From: Adiantum capillus-veneris
Taxonomy: Eukaryota; Streptophyta; Polypodiopsida; Polypodiales; Pteridaceae
Assembly: GCA_014529385.2 (NCBI GenBank)
Contig: CM043957.1
Span: 85,503,881-85,567,880 of the forward strand
Direction of reading: 5' to 3'
DNA length: 64,000 nucleotides
Of this stretch, positions 1-11,844 are shown in pieces (the first letter of the stretch is position 1; each line of letters begins with the position of its first letter). The position numbers and the translations under genes were made by a program. A model generated the notes under the pieces. That model saw only the letters and a program-made list of their open reading frames with translations, was not told the DNA's origin and ran no database searches.

Positions 1-613
1 AGTACTGTAGTACAACCTTCGAATTCCAAGGCAAATGCTTTACCACTTTGCTAGCACTCACAAAGTGTTTCTTGACATAGATTTGTAATTCTCGATGGAA
101 ATCAAGTTCATGAATGGTTCGCACTTGGTTACCAACACACCGAGTTTGTGAAGTTAGATAGCAACTAGTTAATGTCTACTTCACATTAAGTTTACAATGG
201 TTAGATTTATGTCCATGTACACTAAAAGCAGAGCCCCCCTACGCATTAAGAGTTTAGTAGAGGTTGAATGATAATCTTGCAATATCCTTGGAACAAATTC
301 CATTATGAAGTCATCCAAATATATGCAAATGAAAAGTTTGTAGCATATTTAGCCCATGGGCCCTCCCTTTCTATGAATATTGATTATTATGATAGGAAGA
401 AGATCAATGCTTTGCAGATTTCTTCTACAATCACCATCATCATAAGGCACAACTGCTCTTGTTCTTCCAATTGTTGCTTCCAAGTGCTTCCAAACTTGAC
501 ATTCGACATCCAATCGCTGATAAGCTCCTTGTGCATGCTTGAGGGAACATGTTCCATGTGCATTGCAATGGAGCCACGTGGACAAGCTATTGATATAGGT
601 CATCATCGGTCTT
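1..613. other. No recognisable gene
   Basis: I see no gene here. A 115-codon open frame at 268-615 has no familiar motif and an equally open shadow on the other strand, so I do not call it. The left edge contains a short GTAC-rich stretch followed by a pentad-rich sequence also found near 10210, which may be the edge of a repeat. GAD exon 1 was looked for here and not found. Confidence 0.5.
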
Positions 614-752
614 AGTTAGTATAGCTTAGGATCTAGCCTAACAATTTGTGAGCCTCTAGAAGGACATGCAATATTAGACCAGTCAATAGTTGCGTACCCT
701 CACTTGCACAGTACAGTCACTTAGCATAGAGCATATGACCAGTCAATTAAGT
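614..752 (+). mobile_element. LTR-A fragment, plus orientation
   Basis: This stretch matches the reverse complement of about 12597-12720, inside the LTR-A copy at 11680-12785. Shared words include the block around 'ttgtgagcctctag', then 'agttgcgtaccctcacttgca', then 'agtcactta.gcatagagcatatga'. It lies head-on against the minus-oriented copy that follows, so two pieces of the same LTR family meet in opposite orientation. No coding content. Confidence 0.6.
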
Positions 753-759
753 AATTTTT

Positions 760-1778
760 TAGTAAGGGTTTTATGTTGAAGACGGGGAGGTCGATGACGA
801 GGTCTATTCCAAAGACGATGAAGTCGACGAGAGGTATTAAAGGTCTTTGTCGACGATGATGAAATCGACGACAGCTTTGTTGGCGAAGACGATGGGTATT
901 GCCGGTCTATGTCGATGACGATGGTGACTGTGACGACGACGACGATGGTGTCATCGTCAAGTCCGAGACTCCGATGATGATGACGAAGGTGTCGTTGTCA
1001 AGATAGGGATCTGCGATGACGATGATGATGTCGACAACGACAATGGTGTCGATGACGATGGCGTCAAAGCTGAAAACTGAACGCTAGACTTCCTGCTGGG
1101 GATTTACTACTGTTGCGGCACTGCGGCTTGGATCTGCAACCGCGAAGGCGGACTAATGCTGAAATGCAAAAACGCCAGGGTGTTTTGGCTGGATATGCAA
1201 AATGCTAGGCTGATCTGGCTAAAATTGAAAACGCTAGGTTGATTTGAGTTTTGCTTGGCTGATGTGGTGAGGATCTGCAACGGAATGGGGAGGATCTATG
1301 AAGCTAAGGGTTGAACCGAAAACGTTGGTGGCTGTTGGCTGAAAACGCTGATTTGCTGTTGCTAAAAAACGTTGGGTTGAATTGCTGAGAAAATGCTCAG
1401 GAGCCTGAGGGTGCCTGCCTGTCTGCTGCGGTGCTTGCCCTTTATGTGTCCCTGTTTCTTCTGCTTCTAATGAGTGCCCAATGGGTTTCTTTCATAGATC
1501 TTTAGCAAAGTGCCCTACTTACTTTTCCAACAAAAGTCACTTATTAATAAATAAGTGAAAAATGTGTACTTTGACAAAAAGGGTTCTATGCTCTGAAAAA
1601 TGTTCATGCTGAAATGAATGTACCGTGCAAGAGAGGGTATGCAACTATGACCGGCCTGGGCATGCACGCCCTGCTAGAGGCTCACAAAGTGCCAGCTCAG
1701 TCCTAAGCTAGGCTATGACTGATGCTAAACCATGGCAAAAACGTGTCCACTTGGCGCAAGTGAAGTGCGCACGTGACA
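760..1778 (-). mobile_element. LTR-A copy 1, truncated
   Basis: The right half (about 1400-1778) aligns with 12450-12785. The shared text runs through 'gagggtatgcaactat', 'ctagaggctcacaaagtg' and ends with 'gaagtgcgcacgtga'. Read on the minus strand the LTR begins TGTCACGTGCGC at 1778. The left half contains a long imperfect GATGAC/GACGAC expansion (about 776-1070) matching a shorter GAC tract in the other copy. The (GA)n tract and 3' terminus seen in copies 2 and 3 are missing, so this copy is truncated at its inner side. Confidence 0.65.
776..1075. repeat. Imperfect GATGAC/GACGAC low-complexity tract
   Basis: About 300 bp made mostly of gat, gac and gtc trinucleotides, for example 'gatgacgatgatgatgtcga'. 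It sits inside LTR-A copy 1 and corresponds to the much shorter gacgac run at about 12150-12175 in copy 2, so it looks like a local expansion inside a retroelement rather than coding DNA. Confidence 0.7.
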
Positions 1779-2632
1779 CACACACCTCAACTACAAGCAA
1801 TCATGCAAAATGCTGTCACATGAAACACATGCAGATTCACAAGCACAAGCATCACACACAAAAGAAATAAAGCACATACAAACAAGCAAGCTAAACAAAC
1901 ATAAACCATGAGAAACAAATAAAAATATTTGCATAAGAATAGCAAACAAAATGAAAGGAAAGAAACCATTGTAGATAGCTCATGTGACATAAGAGGGGAA
2001 CAGACATTTGGTGAAGGCGGCCAAGTAGAGCACCTACGATTCTGTAAATGTTAAGCGAACACCGTACTCGGTAGTAGATAGTAGTTTAATGTGGGGTGCC
2101 GTTTGTCGCAGTGGAAAGTCAATCCACTACATCCAAGGCCCACCACATTAAGGTTGCTCCCCTTGGGACCCCAGAATTCCTTTGACCTTAATTTCTATAA
2201 TCTTGGTGCTATCTAGGATATAATCATGGTAGAATTTAGGGCTTTTTGTTGAACTAGTTGTACTTGAAATAAAGGTTATAGAAAGTTTTTTAGTGAAGGA
2301 TTAGACCTAGGAATGCTCTTATTGTCTAGTTCCACATACCAAGCCCACATGTTAAAGAATGCCTTAACTTTTACTAGCAAGCTCTTGATCTTAATTAAGC
2401 ATCAATTAAATCTCAAGATGTCTAATCAATCATCAAGTAGCCTTTACGAATGTCATTCATGAAAAGTGTACTACTTTTAGTTTAAGATAGATAGAATGCC
2501 TACAATGCATTGGTTAACAATTTTGACATGGGGGTATATTAGTTGTTTAGGAACATTCTATTGGGTTTTTGAGATCATGTAAAAAGTGAATTTCTACTGT
2601 TCTAAGATATATGACGGGTATGTGGTTTGTAG
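1779..2632. other. Probable part of GAD intron 1; no gene seen
   Basis: No coding content was found. Since GAD exon 2 starts at 2633 with a phase-2 acceptor (..ttgtag), this interval is most simply the downstream part of intron 1. The AC-rich tract at about 1790-1960 gives an open minus frame of 67 codons which is low complexity and not called. Confidence 0.5.
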
Positions 2633-2837
2633 GTTTCGAATGGCAGAGGGTGAGATATCTAAGGAGGCCGCATATCAAATAATTAGTGATGAGTTGATGC
2701 TTGATGGCAACCCCCGCTTGAATCTTGCATCCTTTGTCACCACATGGATGGAGCCTGAGTGTGACAAACTCATCCTTGCCTCCCTCAACAAAAACTACAT
2801 CGACATGGACGAGTATCCGGTTACTACTGAGCTCCAG
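2633..2837 (+). CDS. GAD: GAD exon 2
   Basis: 205 bp, entered in phase 2 after acceptor ttgtag. Encodes the conserved N-terminal region including [33 protein letters not shown] and [10 protein letters not shown]. It ends after the ELQ codon (cag at 2835-2837). The next two bases are GC, not GT (cag|gcatgc), so the following intron appears to be of the rare GC-AG class. No GT donor nearby preserves the junction with exon 3. Confidence 0.93.
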
Positions 2838-5800
2838 GCATGCACTATATCTCTTCCTATTCTTGTTGCTAATGAACCATGCACATGGTCTTTTTCTTCA
2901 TACACTGTTGATTGGAGGAAGTTCTAAAGACCATGCCCCTCCAAGTGCAAGATTTTTCAATAACACATGAATAGGCTTTTCTTCTCAAGCTTAACGGTTG
3001 CACTTCTCATTGTTATGGTTGTTTTTAAGTTGAACTCAATCATTAAATACTCAATTTTTATGCACTACACCGCTTGCCAACAAAAAAACTAATCAAGGTT
3101 GAGAATGAGGAATTACTTTGAAAGGGCATTCTCTTCTTGATCATGGCATTGATGTTGCTCTATGACAAGGTTGAATCACCACAATAAAAATCGCTCAAAT
3201 CACTATAATAAGAACCCTTAACACTTGATGATCACTACTTGAGTTGACCCCCAGGCTCTTACTGTCTAATAGAATTAATGAAGTATAGCTGCACATTGTA
3301 GTGCCAAAAAAACATAGAGAATATCAGGATTTTCCAAAGTTTAGGAACAATTAAAGATGTGAATTTCCTTGTGTAAGCGATGAATATAATTTCTTAATCC
3401 GAAGAAATAATATATCCTGATGCCTTTTTTTGTCTTCTAAGGTCCTCTTTTTCTCTATTTTCTCTAGTTTTTGCACTCGTTAACAATATCGTATCTTCTT
3501 TTTGCCCTCACGACATAGTCCACTAACTCGTTAGAGTCTTGGTGATTGACGAGTACATTTGTACCTGTAACTACTCTAGAGTTCTTTCCTTAAATCTTGG
3601 CAGAGATAATCCCTCTGTGAATTGTTATCAGTATGTTGTTCAACTAGGCATGATTCTCCACCAACCAGTTGTTAGGGATGAGAACTCTTTGTTCCTTTCC
3701 ATCTATGATCTTTCCTCACATGAGCTTGATGAGAGAGAGAGGTAGCATGTAGTGCTTCATTGAGAGAGAGAGAGAGAGAGAGAGAGTAGAGAGAGTAGAG
3801 TTTAAGGGAGAGAGGGGGTAGCCGTGTAGAGGCTTCTTGGGCTGAAATTTAGAGAGTAATTTCAGTAATGAGGTGATCTTCAAAATGTGGGAAAAGGGTT
3901 GCTTTTATAGATGAACTTGCCTCTTGAATAAGGAGGTTATGTGTTAGCATTAGCACAATTGACTTGCCACCTGTCTGAAAAGCAAAAAATTATTTGACAA
4001 GTGTACATGTACCTTGCTGACATAATGGAATGCTATAAGCACCTGCACGAGACCTCGTCACACATCGATCCACATCCTTCAGCTCTCTGTGAAGCATACG
4101 TACTATGTCCTCCTGCTCATCTCTAATATGCTGGTCCACTTTCTCCACATCAGGATCATCTACCAGCTTTATACGTGAGGGATCAGGATTCAGCCTATCA
4201 CACATTTTGTTAACAATGGTGTAAATTAGATTTAAGAATCATGTATGATATTTTAAATATAGACTTTGAAGTTTGAAAGATGTAAATAGCTTCTACTCCA
4301 TACCAACGTGGGTGTTCCCAAAGTGTGGTAAGGGTGCACGAGCCTCATGTTGGCTCTGCAATACACTGACTTCTCAAACTGAGATGTGCTAAGGCGATTT
4401 CGGATCTTTGTATGGATCAAAGAGTAAGTGCTCCAGTTGAGCTCACAAGCACCCATTGAGCAATCTTGCATTTGCAGGTGTCCAATATCGTTGTTTAATA
4501 ATTACCAAATAGCAGAATTTAAATGAAAGAGAGAGAGAGACTCTGAGAGAGAGAGAGAGAGAGAGATACGTGCAATAGCACACGTAGAGCTAGAGTAGTC
4601 GAGTGTGGAAGACCTTGGCGACCATAACTCTGCCGCCAGTTTCCGTTGACATGCTAACGTGGTAGTGTACAGACGTCTGTATTTTGCGCTGGCTGCTTTT
4701 GGCTGGCAGATTTTGACTAAAGATCTTTTGGGCATAATGCTTTTGAGTTGAGAAGCTTTTGAGTTATTTTTAACTGATCTTGGGACTCTGCTTTTGGGCA
4801 TCCCTTGTTAGAATAAATAAGTTTGTTGGGCCCTCATTACTCAGAGCATTTGGATGCAGAGTTTTGAGTGTGAGTTCCCGCAGACTCCCTTGTACTTTGC
4901 ACACAGATTAATATAAAAAGAAATACCGTAAGGGGCGCTAGTCTTTGGGGCCAATACCTCTTGGCACGGAACTACACCGGGCCGTGTCGTCTTTTGTGAA
5001 TTGTTTTGAAGTGAATCTTTGCTGTGTCGCGGTAGAATCTTGACTTGGGGTGTCTAAGTGAGAGCAAAGTGGTTGTCTCTGAACGCAATGCCACTGCACG
5101 CGAAAACGATGGCCCCAAGTTATTCATGTACCTGCACATCTCTGTATCTATTTCAAGTTGCTCTTGCTCATCAAACAAGTGGTTGATGTACTTGTCCTTC
5201 AGTCTCAAGAGATCACTCTCTTGAAACAACCTTGGGGTCTTGTAGAAAGGATGGACTAAAGCAGCCATCCCATGAAAAGGACGGCTCATAAAATTCCACC
5301 TACTCTCTACAAGAGCCAATATATCATCTCGTCTGCAAAAAATCAACAATGCCAAAGGTTAGACTCCATGGCACATGCTAGGCCATAGCATGTGCCATGT
5401 ACCACACATCAATAGTACTAGTAGATGAATATTTAATAGCTTAAAGTTCAAATTTGAAATTTGTAAGAAGTATAACATCTTATACTCACCGCTGTTGGGT
5501 TAAGCCTTCGCATGCCGTGATATGGCTCTTCATTTGCATGAAGAGATGGTAAACAAGGCCCAATGTGAAGCCCTTCATGTCAGTGACTCGTAGCAACACA
5601 TACATAGGCTGCAAAGCCACTATCAAAGTTTGCACCTCTGTCCAAAAAGAGTCATCCAAGACACGCCTTTGAATGGATTTTATGTCCTCACGAGCCACGT
5701 CTCTCCACTTTGGGTCCACAACTGTCTGCAACAGTGGATCCCTGCAACAAACTTGGACACCTCAAGTCTAGTTTCTATTGACACAATAGAGATTTACTTC

Positions 5801-8800
5801 AAAATACTTCACAACTCAAGAGTTGACACGGCTCGGCGTGGTTCTGCGCCAAGAGAGATTGGCCCCCAAGACTTGCGCCCCTTTCGATATTTCTTTTATA
5901 TTAATCTTTGAGCAAAGTACAACTCCCGTAGGTGCTCGCTGTTAGACTCTGCGTCCAGATGCTTTGAGAAGTGAGACCCTTGGGATTTATTTATCCTACA
6001 AGGGATGCTAAAAGCAGATTCCCAAAAGCAATAAAACTCAAAAGCTTCTAACTGAAAAGCAGCATGCCTAAAAACAGCCAGCAAAAAGTAGTCAGTGCAT
6101 TTGGCGGATTTTCGTACAGCCTTGCCAGTGCAAAAAGCGGCGTCCGTACAGTTAGCCACGTTAGCGCGTTTTGCGGCGTCCGTACAGTTAGCCACGTCAG
6201 CTGTCAGCGCGTTTTGCGGCTCCGTATAGCTTGCGTGCCACATTATCGTTCGCCTGTCTGCCACATCATCAGCCTGCCGGGCGTGCCACGTCACCACTTT
6301 GTGACATACCCCCCTCTTGAAAGAATTGTAATTGCCCTCGATTACGCCTGCAAAACAGACAGAGGCCATAAACCATTGCAGCAGACATTGACTCTTAAGT
6401 ATTGATGCACTAGAAAGGACACACATCTAACACTTGTACAAAGACAACAGTCATATCACAGCACAGGACATCACATGACGAATCAATCATATAAAAATTC
6501 ATTCCAAATCTCAAACCATGACTGCCAACAAGGTATTTAGTGTTGCATCTAGATACATTGCGATCATGTCTATAGAGATTTATGAGACGGAAATGGTGCA
6601 GTCATTTTGTCTTTCAATTCCTACACTCAAACAAGTCAAATGAGAGAGTACAAATCGATCATTTTCAATTTCAAGAATTCTATTTCATAAGTCATACAAC
6701 AGAATATTGTCAGCCTAGTAGTATCCCTGAAACCCAAAGGAGATATCAATGACTCTATTCAATCGAGGTAATCTGTGACAAAGGAGCGGAGTGACTCCCC
6801 TCTTGTGCAATCCCTCTGCACCAGATTCAACCTTGCTGATTTGCGGGATTTCTCGGAGTAGACGTAGCTAAACCGAATGCTTCAAGGTAAAGTTCCAAAA
6901 TCTGAGGAGTATCTGCTAGGTCCTCCTCCTCCATCCACTTCGCATCTACTGTCAAATAGTTCTTGAATTTAACTAAGAATGGCCGAATCACTTTATCTTT
7001 CACTTTTCTTTCCTTGTGTGCCAAAATCTGTTCAGGAATGAGTATCTCCTTGCTCCCTTCCACTTCGGGTTGCCCATGAGGCTCCCCATGAATTGACACC
7101 TCACCTTTAAAAGGTTTCAAGAGACTTGGAATGCATTGTGAATCTTCCAAGTATCTGGCAGGGAGTCGAAAGGAGACGTCATTTATCCTGTCTTTAATCT
7201 GGAAAGGATCATTATACCTCATGCTAAGCGTTGAAAAAAGCCGCTCCTTTCCCTTTTGTTTCCTTAGGCGTGCCTTCTCAAAACGTAAGAGCACCCAATC
7301 GTCTTCCTTTAATTCCAAGTCTCGTCGATGTCGATCTCTAAAAGATCGATGCTCTCGGAAAATCCTATCAATCATTCGGTTAAAAGTTGTTGGAGCATTG
7401 GTAAGTCCAAAAGGCATCACCAAAAATTCGTATAAACCAAAGCTTGTCCGAAAGGCTGTCTTGTAGACATCTCCAGGAACGATTTTGATCTGATGATATC
7501 CGCTTTTCAAATCAATTTTGCTGAAACAAGAGGATCCTTGAAGTTTGTCAAGAATATCATCGATCCTTGGAATCGGGAATCTGTTCTTGATGGTGATTTT
7601 ATTGAGAGCTCTATAGTCAATGCACATTCTCCAAGATCTGGCTTCTTTAGTACAAATAAAACCGTAGAACAGTAAGGTGAAGTACTAGGCTGGATGAGAC
7701 CCTTTTCATGGAGGTCTTTCACTTGGTTCATGATTTCTTCATTCTGGGCTCGGCTAACACGGTAAGGTGGCGGATTCGGTTGTGTGGTTCTAGGAATCAG
7801 ATCAATAGTGTGGTCCTCAGGAAGAGATGGAGGTAACTCGCCTGGCAGGCCTTCTGAGAAACAATTAGCATGTGTGTGCAGAGATTCTTGTCGTTCTTTG
7901 TCTAATTTAGGCATGTTCGTTCGTTGTTCATCATTCAATTCTTTCAAATAGATCGAGTAAACAAAAAGATTGGATTTCATTAATTTTGAAATGGCCGAAG
8001 CTGATACAATAGGGACAGACTTGCCCTTCAATTTTACATCAAGTACGATTTTTCTGCCCTTCTCATTGGTTAAGGTCGCGTTCTTGGCCCGATAGTCGAC
8101 CACGGCGTTGTTCTTATCGTACCAAGGGGATTCCTAGGAGGACATCAAACCCTTCCAAAGGCATGATGTAAAAGTTCTCGTGCCCTAAATACCCCTGACA
8201 ATGCAAACGAAGTTTGCCAATGACAGGTGTAATGGCTACATCCCGTCCGGGTGCCGCTAGAACTGCCTCCGCCGGTGGCCATATTCTGTCGGCGTAATCT
8301 CAAGTCAAGCCGCCAATTCAGGTGAAATGAAGCTGGCCTTGGCTCCTCCATCAAAGAAGATAAGGGCATCCTGATCTTTCACTTTGCCCCATGCACGACA
8401 AAGTTCCGTACTTTCATCCATCTGGCTTGGGTTGGTTCCCATGCAATCCGGCACAAGTCCTGCTTTCATGTTGCCTTTTCTGCCACGTTCTTCCGCTACT
8501 CTAGAACTCTCTAGCCTGTCTTCAATCTGTCCTCGTTGAGCCTTTCTAGGGCACTTTGCGGAGATGTGCCCTTGTTCCCCGCAACCAAAACACTTCCCCT
8601 CTTTGAGATAGTCGACTCTCTGTTCCGCAGTCAATTATCGTTGGTCGAGGTCCGTTTGGTCTTTTGAGTCAAAACTTCATCAGTGGGGTAGGTCAAATTC
8701 CCCGAATGTATCGAGATCCTTGTTTAGCATGTCCCATTAGTTGCTGTATAGACTCAAACTTTTGTTCAAGGCAGTAATCTCGGATCTCCGTGGGGAGTCC

Positions 8801-9862
8801 GCAGCAAACCCGCTCAATCTGTTCTTTTAGTGACCTTCTTAAACGAAGAGGTTGGTAGAAAAGAATCCCAAAACCTCTCACAATATGCGTCCAAAGTGTC
8901 ACCCTTGGTCATCCGAAGATGGCGACACTTTGGACGTATATTGTGAGAGGTTTTGGGATTCTTTTCTATCGACCTCTTTGTTTAAGAAGGTCACTTTTCT
9001 GAATTTTGAGATGCTTCGAGGACTCTGGCTTTCATTCAACAGTTTGATATAGCCTTCTCCGGAGGGCATTAACTCAGAGCACTCCAAGATCAGGAGGGTA
9101 GTATCGTTTTTAAAGGGAAATGCACGAACCATGGTGGTCCACTCTTCTTCTGAGGAAAGAAGCAATCCGGCCTTCATAGGGACCAACGGCTTATCTATCA
9201 AGGTCTTCTGCTCGTCCATGCTGTGGTGCGCATCTTTTTGTATTCGAGTCCACTCCATGAATCAGTAGCACCTGCACCGGTACCTGGGCAATGGCCCTAA
9301 CTATCCTCTTCCACTGGTCAGTCCTCAAGGCATTGAAACTGATGTTGCACTCAATGAGAGTGCGATTAATCTCCATCTTAGCCACTTTTGGATGAGCCTC
9401 CTCCTCCCCCTCCTGCATCACACGAGCCCTCTTCCTGCTAGCAAATTTCTGAGACCCCGAGCCCTCCTCTACCTGTGTAAAAGAATCACCAAGGTGTCCA
9501 AGAAGAGCATCTTGCAAAGTGTTTTCTGTTTGCTATTCCTTTTTTCCTTTCTCTGTCGCCGCAAATGCAGTGAATTTCTCAAGAATCAATGCTTCCCGCA
9601 CAGCTACAGGTACCTTCATGCTTCTGCCACAATTATTTGTGCAATTGATGCCGTTCAGATGCATCACAACTCGAGTAATTGTACTCGACAATGTGAAAGC
9701 ACAATATTTGCATGACCACTTGTGACAACTTGTTCCAGAATGCTCAGGAATGTTGACAATCTCGATGACATTGGTGTGCTCCTTTCACAGGGATTAGTTG
9801 GTTTTGGCATGATGGCTCCTGCTTGAAGGAAACAATTTGCTCAGTGCTCATAGTATGTGTGG

Positions 9863-9922
<60 letters not shown>

Positions 9923-11774
9923 CTCACTTACCTGATTTTGAACTTGCACACACACTGTCAATAAGTATTGTTGCTGCGTTGCGTTGCAGAGAATTTCTCG
10001 GAATGGCCACACCCAGAAAAGCACGCTTTGCGCACGACAATTTTCAAAGCCCTAGGTGCAAAAGTTTAATCGATATGTTGGTTGCCCGCATCCGGATGCC
10101 CAAATCAGCCAAATTGTTTTTTTCCTTCAAAAATTGCCGTACAATACGATCAGTCCGTGTACTGTACGGATCAGTACGGACGTACTGTTTAGTACGGTTC
10201 AGTACGTACGAACTAGTACAACCTTGCAAATGAAAGCTCTTTTTGAGTAGAATAAACATGCTCAAGCATTTTCAAAACAACACTCAATGTAAGTCATCAT
10301 GTATGCTTTGTTGTGTGTGTTTGTGCCTAAGGTAGATTCCATCCATTTTATACACTTGTATCCATCTATATCTCTCTTTCAAAAAAGGTAAGAGGAGATA
10401 CTCCTTCATGCTTTATAAGCATGGCAATGGCCATTCATATTTCCCCACGTAGGAATAGAAGAATGTCTAATTAATCGTGGTTTTGTAAACACAAGAACGC
10501 ATGTCCAATTATGTAATCTTTCAATTGGAAAGACATATCTTTTATAAATATCTTTGATTCATGGCTTTCAAAGGCTGATGATGAACCTCCCCCTAAAGTT
10601 CAGTTGTCCTCAATTGAAAGGATTCAAGATAGGGGTTTAGTACTTTTGGATAATGTTTCAAGTCATCTTTGGGTCCTTTCCTTTCTTTGTGAAAGACAAT
10701 CTGTTTTGGTTGTAGGGCTTTCATAGATTCTTCATGAAATTTAAGTGGATCATTAGAAATTGATGGTTTAGTAGATGTTAAAGTACTCTTTCCTTGATTT
10801 TCGTCTGACTTCGCTCTCTTTGATGACTTTTCATTTGTTGAAGAACTTTTTCTCTTCAACATCCACTTTATATCATAAGCTTTTGTGTCCAATGCCGACG
10901 CCATGTAATCCTTCAAACTAACTTCGTCATCTCTTACATTGATATATTGGGCAACCTTGAGATATGTATCTCAAAAGCAATCAATATACCCTTGCACATT
11001 ATTCTCTTTGTGGTCCAGCTTATCCCAGCCTGTACACATGTCCTTGAAATTCGGTGATAAAAATTGAGATGTAAACAGCTCTTTAAATTCCTCCCAAGTT
11101 TTAGGATTTGTGTTCCTGGTAAAATGGGTTAGATATCAATCACTTCTTTCAGATGCATAGATACCTGATGAAGCATATACTTTTCAGAGAAGTTATGATT
11201 CTTGAAGGCTAAATCAATCTCTCTGATGAAGGCAAGCTCCTTTGCATGTCTATGCCCTTTTCATGGAAGCAAGGAAGTTTCACACTCTCGCCTCCTAGCT
11301 TGCAGGTAGCTTTCTTATTCTTCTCATTTTTCGGTTCGTATATCTTCTTCTCCTTTGTACATAGCTCCGTTGATGAATGATGAGAATACGTTATTACATA
11401 GGGCTCCAAGAAAATAGCATTTCGAGAAGAGTTCGGACCAATGATGCTCTTCCTTAATAGATATTCCTTGGCAAACACAACTGATTAGAACTTTCAAAAA
11501 TCTTCAAAGCGAGATACCTTTGAATTTGTGATTGCCTTCCCAATGACCACCAATTGCACATTAGGATTTAAAAGCAAATTCTCTTTCTCTTTCATGCGTT
11601 GAAGAAACTTCTTTTCAAGCTTTGTCGATCCATCTTCTCTAAGGTTGTAGCATGAGATGATGATGGAGTCTTTTTGCAGTGGAAGAGTGAGGATTTAGCT
11701 CGGATCTAGTACTCTGCACAAACACAAGATTACTTTACTTCACTTCAAGAGAGAAACTGAACTGAACACAATGA

Positions 11775-11844
<70 letters not shown>

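Noticed and set aside
268-615. 115-codon open frame at the start of the window, considered as a gene or GAD exon 1
   Set aside because: No similarity to the GAD N-terminus or any motif I know, an equally open shadow on the opposite strand, and no splice donor in the right phase.
2838-2927. Read-through of GAD exon 2 to a stop at 2927 as an alternative short protein
   Set aside because: Homology to GAD ends exactly at the ELQ codon; the extension has no similarity, so it is intron sequence, though retention would truncate the protein there.
4560-6410. Opposed 400-bp homologous segments first read as long terminal inverted repeats of one DNA transposon
   Set aside because: The right segment has a polypurine tract and TG..CA ends in register with the chromovirus, so it is that element's LTR; the left is an independent LTR fragment in the opposite orientation.
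5896-6426. 176-codon minus frame with CTDAA-like repeats
   Set aside because: It is the chromovirus 3' LTR and polypurine region read through; the apparent repeats come from the tandem LTR block.
6064-7675. Plus-strand frames opposite the chromovirus
   Set aside because: Shadows of the minus-strand LTR, RT and chromodomain coding.
8852-9052. Plus-strand frame resembling gag, considered as a second retroelement
   Set aside because: It is the inverted 72-bp duplicate of the adjacent minus-strand gag, not a separate element.
9823-10233. 136-codon plus frame
   Set aside because: Mostly translated (GA)n giving Arg-Glu repeats, then the GTAC cluster; no protein signature.
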